In this document: positions 57,401 through 64,000 of the stretch, in pieces
Layout: each line of letters begins with the position of its first letter
Numbering within the stretch: position 1 is the stretch's first letter
Assembly: GCA_003118195.1 (NCBI GenBank)
Contig: BEXV01000010.1
Coordinates: 481,445 to 545,444 of the forward strand
DNA length: 64,000 nucleotides
DNA from: Hemicentrotus pulcherrimus
Taxonomy: Eukaryota; Echinodermata; Echinoidea; Camarodonta; Strongylocentrotidae
Direction: 5' to 3'
Translations under genes and position numbers: made by a program
The notes under the pieces: generated by a model
The model's input: the letters and a program-made list of their open reading frames with translations, nothing else
Database searches by the model: none
What the model was told of the DNA's origin: nothing

Positions 57401-59908
57401 TAGGTCAAAGTTAATTCACTACACAGGCCATATCACTTTCAAAGGATCACCGGAAATAAGGTTACGACATGCTTCTGCCAAACACTACTTTTCAAAACAA
57501 AAAAGATTGTTTTGGCATAAGCTGGAAAGCAAAACAAGAGGGAAGTGCACATAAATTTGTCTACTAACTAGCTAAGCTCCTACAAAGACCAAGCACTTTT
57601 CACTCCATGGTATTCCACTGCAATCGTCCTACTATTCATCTCCCATTTCCACAAGATTTATAATCACCCCCTGAATCAATTCCCTTCCGCAAAAAAGGTG
57701 GATAAAAAGAATATCAAGTTCATAGTTCAATCGCATGTTTATTGCACAGTAATAATTCAATCATATAGGTTACCCTTTTGTGGAAACCTAAACACAAACT
57801 TGAAGTTGCTGTTAATAACAGGTTCATGCGCATTAAAGTACTCTGCAAGTGCACTAATAATCTTTTAACAATGAGCTTTGTATTTGGGGAAAATAGGCTA
57901 AGAATGATAAATCCTTGTTTGTGAGTATATCTTCATCATCAAACTGCAAATTGCAACCAATCAGAATGATTTCATCTTCATTCCATACATAGTCCAAACC
58001 AATAGGTTTTGTCCATCCCAAGTAAGATGAATTAACTCCCCATAAGTTCACTTAAAGAATATCAATGATTTGCCATATCTTATCCCTCAGATAAGTCTTT
58101 TTAGCTTTGAGTGTGGTACATGTACATCATATATTGAAACGAATCTCTGAGACAATAATGCCTTAAGCTTGTGAAACAACTTGATATCAGTAACATAAAT
58201 CTGTATCTACCTTTAAGAGGATGACAGTGAAGAAGATCAGGAGATAGGCAGAAGCAGGGTTTGTTTAGACTACAGACATGACCTCCGTATGAAATCATCT
58301 TTAAACGACCTTTGACATCATACACCTATCAGGAGGCGCAGGAAAAGGGGGAAGCCTTTCGAAAACAAACAACTGCATTTTCTAAATGGACTTGATCACA
58401 ATTAGTCAGCAGTCATCTCTCTTCGCTTGTCTCCATCGACTCAGGGTCAGCGGCAGAAGGGCAATGAGATAGGGGTAAAACAAAATGATTTCCAAATGGT
58501 TCTGTCAAGCTAAAAGAAAGGCCCTCCCTTCTAATTGTCACCAATTTACTTTGGGACAAGAGCTAGGAATCATTCATATCGTCAGCGGCGATAAATCACG
58601 CTGTTCAAAAAAATGCATACCGCAGCCGGGGATGCAATCCGCAAAAACAAACTTGGTGTTGAGAATGCGGATTGCGATGTGGGACTACGTAGGTTGGTCT
58701 AGAGGTTTTATCTCTCTCTCTTTGAAACAATGCCAAATCATCTGCATCTCATTTTTTTAGAATGTCAAACAAATCTTTCTAGGGTCATCAAAGACATGAT
58801 CCCTGGCTGATGACACACATAGAACAAGTTGAGATTGGGGGGGAAGTGAAGTTAGGATAAAATATCATTTGTCAATATCCACCTGCAGATTCAAAGCTGT
58901 TTATATTTAAACACCTTAATTATTTCTTATCAGAAAGAAAGGACCATTCCTGATCAATTTCTAAGAGACCGAAAATAACGCAACCCATTTTTTATTTCAT
59001 CCATCAAATCAAAATTGCTTTTTGGAATTCAAGAGAAAAAAATAATGTAAACTGAAAGGAAAATGGATTAGGCAAAATAATTAGCTGAAGGTACGACTTA
59101 AAAGTAAATTGTGAATGCCTGTATCTAATTGTTATCTTTTATTCAAGGGTTTGTAGCTCTTAAGACCCAAACCCCCCTCATCACCTCTATCAGTGATTGA
59201 TGTGACAATAGACAAGGATGCATCAACACATATATCAAGATGACCTGGGCAGGGCGTCACAGATAATCAAGACAGCCTGGTTTCAAAGCTAATACCCTAT
59301 TTTTTTTCTTTTTGGACTTTTTACATCCAGCAACATTTGACCATCAGGTTTTAAATTACAATTAAATTTTATGACATAATTTCGGATGATTGATCATAAA
59401 AACCATCCCAATTAAATTAAAGGTTGAACAGGGTGGGTTCAAAGTTGCCTGAGATTAAGGCTACAATTACAAGAGTGGAAGAAAGGGATGACAAACAGTC
59501 ATTTGATCTCGGCTCTTGATCGAGTGACCAGACAGGGCTCTGATGGTCATCCCTGGTCATCATCATATCATCGTTTGTCTGTGCAAACATATCCGCTAGA
59601 TGTTCTTGTGTCACTATTTACACATTCTTGAATGGAGAAACGAGGCCACATGCCATGATGGGGAGCTGTCCCCACGGCCAGATTTGTGGTAATGACTGCT
59701 GCCATAAAAGATGGGTTCATTCACATTGCCTCTTTTACAATTCATTCCCAAAAAAACAAGAAGTCGTGGGTCCCTTCGATGGTTTCCTACAAATATACTT
59801 GCTACCTCATCACTCGATTAAGGTGATAATCAATTTCTTCTGTAGTGAAAGCTACCGGTATACACTTTCTTCATATCGATTCTTTAATATCTACAGTGAA
59901 CTGGCTGA

Positions 59909-60215
59909 AGAGCCCTTTCAAGGAATTCCAAGTGGATATGAAAATTAGCTATTCTGTTCAGAGACTGATTCTAAATTTAAAAGAAGAAAGAAAACAACTA
60001 ACATGAAGTTTTCAAAAAAAGAGGAGAGTTTATAAACATATTTGACATAGTTTTCATATCTGTTCTAAAGAGCCACTTCAAGGTATTCCAAGTGGATATG
60101 AAAATTAGCTATTCTGTTAGAAGACTGATTCTATATTTAAAACAGGAAAGATAACACAATTCATTTCCAAAAATAGAGGAGAATTTGTAAACATATTTGA
60201 CATATTTTTCATAAA
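59909..60215. repeat. Two-copy tandem duplication, 160-bp unit
   Basis: Copy 1 starts AGAGCCCTTTCAAGGAATTC at 59909. Copy 2 starts AGAGCCACTTCAAGGTATTC at 60069. Both continue with CCAAGTGGATATGAAAATTA, GCTATTCTGTT, a GACTGATTCTA-TTTAAAA block and AAACATATTTGACATA. Divergence is modest, with small indels. Confidence 0.9.
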
Positions 60216-63200
60216 AAAGAGGCCAGTAAAAATGCTTGGTGCTGGCAAATCTAAGGAAAGCACCGGTAAAGCGGTAAGTTGTCCCTGCTAAAGAAAAGTT
60301 AGAGTTCATCTAACTTTCATCACTGTGCTCATGTCCACAATTTCAGAATTACATGCTTACATGCTCCTTGTGAAACAGCAGCCAAATCCATACTGCAAAC
60401 AGCGCTTTTCAAGGATTACCATCGATTATGTTGCATGAAAAATAGGAGAAATGCCTTTTGAGCATGCAACAATTGTTAGACTTGTAAATTAATGCATCCT
60501 TGTTGCGGTGTATTTTAGGATAGGGAGAGGCTATCGGGCAGGGTCGTGAAAAAAGAACCGACCTATTTTCATGAGTTTGGTGATGATATGTGGAACAACT
60601 AACATTCCTCCAATTTCATGACCGGAATAAATCTCATTCAATCTGTATCAGCAATTCCATTCATATCATCAATAAAACGGTGCGTAATAATTGTTTTCTA
60701 AAATCATTTCTAATCCTAGGTATCTCTTTTAGAGCACTTTTTGAGTATTAACCCAATTTGAAAATGAAAAACACAAACAAGATAAGCAGGTTGTTGTACT
60801 TTATTGTTGAGTACAAAGATCCAATTTCATTTTAACAAAGGGCAAAACCATGATTGTAAAAAAACCATCACAGTATTAGTCAAGGCATATAATGTTGTCA
60901 AGTTTTTCCCACAAATGCAACTCATCAAACTCCAAAATTGACTGCTTTTTCAAAAGATTATTTACTGTTGAGATAAACTACCACCCAATGTGAGCTATTG
61001 TTCTCAGACAACAAAAATCACAAAATGCCATCACAATACCTAAAACTCATACTTCAGGTTTAACTTTCGTCTGAAAAGATCTTTAATCAAGTAACCACAC
61101 CTCAAACAGTGTGAATTTGTTTGAGACGCTATCATCCAATCTTAAGGATGACCCTGCAGTGCAAAGACCCATCAAGTAAATGCCAAGTTGTACTTCTGAA
61201 CAAATATATTGGGACAACAGGTATATAATGTCAAAAAAGCCTCTATTGTCTTCCCTCTCGTTGTAGGTCCTTTCAACTCTCTGGGAATCTTAAGTCTTCT
61301 ATTTCCTTCCTAGATCCTTGAGTCCTTCTCAAACCAAAAAAGTTAATTGGCCAATGATCTGATCTTGATCTTGTATGATTATCCTTTGGGAAAATAGAGG
61401 ATAAGATAAGATGCTCTCTATTGCTCCACTGATCCATCCTGCATACAACTTGAGGGGGAAACTAATTGCTTAAGTTAGGCTCGAGTTTTGACAGGCTTCT
61501 AATGAAGCGTCCAAACATGGGCCTTCCTGAACCCTTGACTGTTCAAATTGTAAGGACATTGAAAAACTGAAAGGCTAGTCACCTCCTCACTTCCAATTCT
61601 TTCCCTTTCTCCGATTTTTGTCTTCACCCAAATGATCCCTCCCCTGCTTGACGGAAATGGGCCTTGACAAGTTCATAATTTCTTAAGTAAAATAAGCAGA
61701 GATATAATAGATATTTGGTGCTATAAAAAGTATTCAAAAGATATATTATCTGTGCATAATGTTCCATAGAAAATTTTCTGTCAGATGGAATTCTTTGTCA
61801 AGAAATATCAATCCATCTTTTCTTTCTCGCGTCTTTAAGAGGTGACCAAGTGGAAAAGCTATCTAATTTTAGACCAAGATATGAATTATAAAGTCATTAT
61901 AATGTGCTAACATTCTGGTGTATTCACAGAAATAGGATTTTTCACGCCAACAATAAATGTAATATTTGAATATTCTCCAAAATATGTGGTCCATGTAATG
62001 TTGATCCCAGGTTTCCTTTCTTCCCTATGTTTATTTTGATTCCCCATCATCAATCAACTATTCATTTTGAGTGACAAAAGCTATTTGACTTTTTGCCACT
62101 CATGCCCCCAAAGTCCTTTAAGGGACAGGGCAAGAAAAGGGGGAAGTAATGAACCCCTTTTAACCATTTCTTAAGAGGGTCTTTCATGGTCATTGTTCGC
62201 CTTCTCAACGAAGGAATTTTCCTTGATCATTTTCAAATGGAAAATTAGGCATTGAAAAAAGAAGCTGATTGAGAGGTACATTTGCTATTTTGAAAAGACC
62301 CCCATTTTCCAACCACCAAGAATGCAGTATTTCTAGTTATTTCTCATTATCAACACACTCCATTATGAAGAGGACAGTACCAGTATGCACATTTTAAAGG
62401 TAAAGAGCCAGAATGCATGAGAATGAAACTGATTTTCAAGTATGATCTTGCTATTGCATTAAACAAAATTATAACAAATGCCTTAACAATCAATAAACAT
62501 TATGTAAAACTTGTATTTTGGCTCTCAATTAACTTTTTTTTTTTAAATTACCTATTAAGTATACCTGCTCCTCGAAACCAAATTACTTGAACTTGCCTAA
62601 ATAATGATTTTCTCATAATAATCATAGTCTATACAAGTCAAACTATTGACAAATATTAAATTCTCCTAAAATCGTCATTGTAAACATCTAACCTACCAGG
62701 TCAAGATATTTGTGTGGAGTCGAGACTGTGCATCAAAAAATCTGTATAGTATTTGCTTTTCGTACAAAGAAGAGAAATGTTTTATTTGCTTGACCCAACT
62801 CCTTTTCCTTCCTAAAGGCACCAAATTTCTTTTGACAGAGCCTCACATCATTTTTGATCCATTATGATCCATTTTTCTTCACGTTCAAATGCAATTGTTA
62901 CCAACCATTTGATGCAAAGCCTCCCCCAGGATTAAAGAAAAGAGTTTGATTAGAATTTCTGCAAACATCTTGTTGCCTGTAATCCATAATCCCCATTTTA
63001 GAAGGTTCCGTTCATAAATCTATGAATTGTTCTTTTCAATTATTTGGATCACCTACAATATAGAGTCCACATTTTATGCAATTCATGGATATTTGCCCAT
63101 AACCTATTTCAGGCTCAGAGGAAACTCCATGGCCCAAGGAGTTTGGCCTTCATGGAAAATTGGAATAAAAGTCAGCCGGGGTAGCAACGTTCCGCCTAAC

Positions 63201-63318
63201 ACTCACATTCGTTGGTACTTTCAAGATGATGGCAATAATTATATGTAAACCGCTAAAGGGTTCTCGGCCTTCAATGCATAAGAACGGAAATGACTGCCTT
63301 ACGCTCACCCACTCACCC

Positions 63319-63342
63319 TCTCTCTCTCTGTCTCTCTCTCTC
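63319..63342. repeat. (TC)n microsatellite
   Basis: TC dinucleotides with one G interruption, within a pyrimidine-rich stretch. Confidence 0.9.
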
Positions 63343-64000
63343 CCCACCTCCTTCTTTTACTTTCTCCACCCTTCTATATATCCGCCAAAACTTCCTTTCC
63401 TGTCTTTCTACCTTGGGACCATCTTGCCTCATTTATTCTATTTGATCTGGTCTATTTATCAACCTAGATCTTAATCATATTTTCTTTGTGAAAAATTATG
63501 TTGAAGCATACTGCAAGAGCATTTTTTTTTTTCCTTCAAAATTCATCAAATTATAATAGCAAGATTGTCATCATTGTCATTAGATGTTCATAAATGACAA
63601 TAAATACTGATGACCTCGACTGAATAATAACCATATCATTCATCAAGTCTATCCAAAACAAAGCATTACAGGAAAGGGAAGGGATTACAGAGTTGTCTTC
63701 TTCGTGTAACTGCACTAGCAACCTCATTCCCATGAAGTTCGTATGTGATAAATGTCAAGAAACCAAGCCCGACCTCATCCCCATCTAAAAGCATCAAACT
63801 TCATTCAAGGCAAGGGGCCTGTTTATCATCTCTGACTTGGGAGAAGGCCTTCAAATAGGGATCTGGAAAATATTTTGGGTTTCATATAAGTCCAAAATTG
63901 TTATCAAAATAGGAAACAAGTCCTTAAAGCCTGAGGATAAAAACAGAAGATATTTCAAGGAGTAGACTTCCACATTTTGTTTCTTGCGAGGGGGGGGGGG

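Larger units (their letters stand above)
41229..64000 (-). other. Large intron upstream of the first Calx-beta exon (at least 22.8 kb)
   Basis: No further FREM2 exon could be found on the minus strand. In vertebrate FREM2 one very large 5' exon carries the CSPG repeats ahead of a long intron; the same layout would place the missing 5' part beyond 64000. Contents seen: a coding-like stretch at 41704-41859, a CpG-dense patch at 42549-42683, GA repeats near 43750-43910, possible nested plus-strand exons at 49600 and 50977, a short (AC)n near 54261, a tandem duplication at 59909-60215 and a (TC)n near 63319. The rest is AT-rich with nothing recognisable. Confidence 0.65.

Noticed and set aside
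59628..59948. 106-codon plus-strand frame with a Cys-rich start.
   Set aside because: It runs into the 160-bp tandem duplication and has no recognisable domain; the second copy is not open in the same way.

Overview
This is animal (metazoan) genomic DNA: AT-rich, mostly non-coding, with long introns, microsatellites and small mobile elements, and one large multi-exon gene on the minus strand. The gene product is a FREM2-type protein (FRAS1-related extracellular matrix protein). Echinoderms have a protein of this class, sea urchin ECM3. The close match to the deuterostome FREM2 core and the repeat landscape suggest an echinoderm such as a sea urchin or sea star. The species call is inference.

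Layout. Nineteen exons can be chained on the minus strand from 41228 down to 1. Their splice sites and reading-frame phases agree at all 18 junctions, giving about 3,415 coding bases (about 1,138 residues). Exons at 41228-7133 encode five Calx-beta domains, each split over two exons. Exons at 5213-1 encode the conserved Cys-containing C-terminal FREM2 region. The gene is incomplete at both ends. The signal peptide and the CSPG/NG2 repeats expected upstream are not seen and should lie beyond 64000. The final C-terminal part lies before position 1. Introns are short (0.2-0.6 kb) among the 3' exons and reach 11.9 kb among the Calx-beta exons; the intron upstream of the first Calx-beta exon is at least 22.8 kb.

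Introns. They hold a 550-bp TTAA-flanked MITE with a large internal hairpin (14569-15118), a probable second MITE (about 19297-19443), two clear tandem duplications (10436-11009 and 59909-60215), a weaker one (34182-34540), long ATC/GAT, GA and TC tracts, G-quadruplex-like tracts, and an assembly gap (12941-13484).

Most unexpected. A coding-like plus-strand stretch at 50977-51120 sits behind a good splice acceptor and ends in a stop codon, with AATAAA about 350 bp downstream. It looks like the last exon of an unrecognised gene nested in the large intron. A 53-residue plus-strand ATG frame at 49600 could be an earlier exon, but that link is weak. A minus-strand coding-like stretch at 41704-41859 is also unexplained. 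I found no operons, CRISPR arrays, rRNA or convincing tRNA genes.
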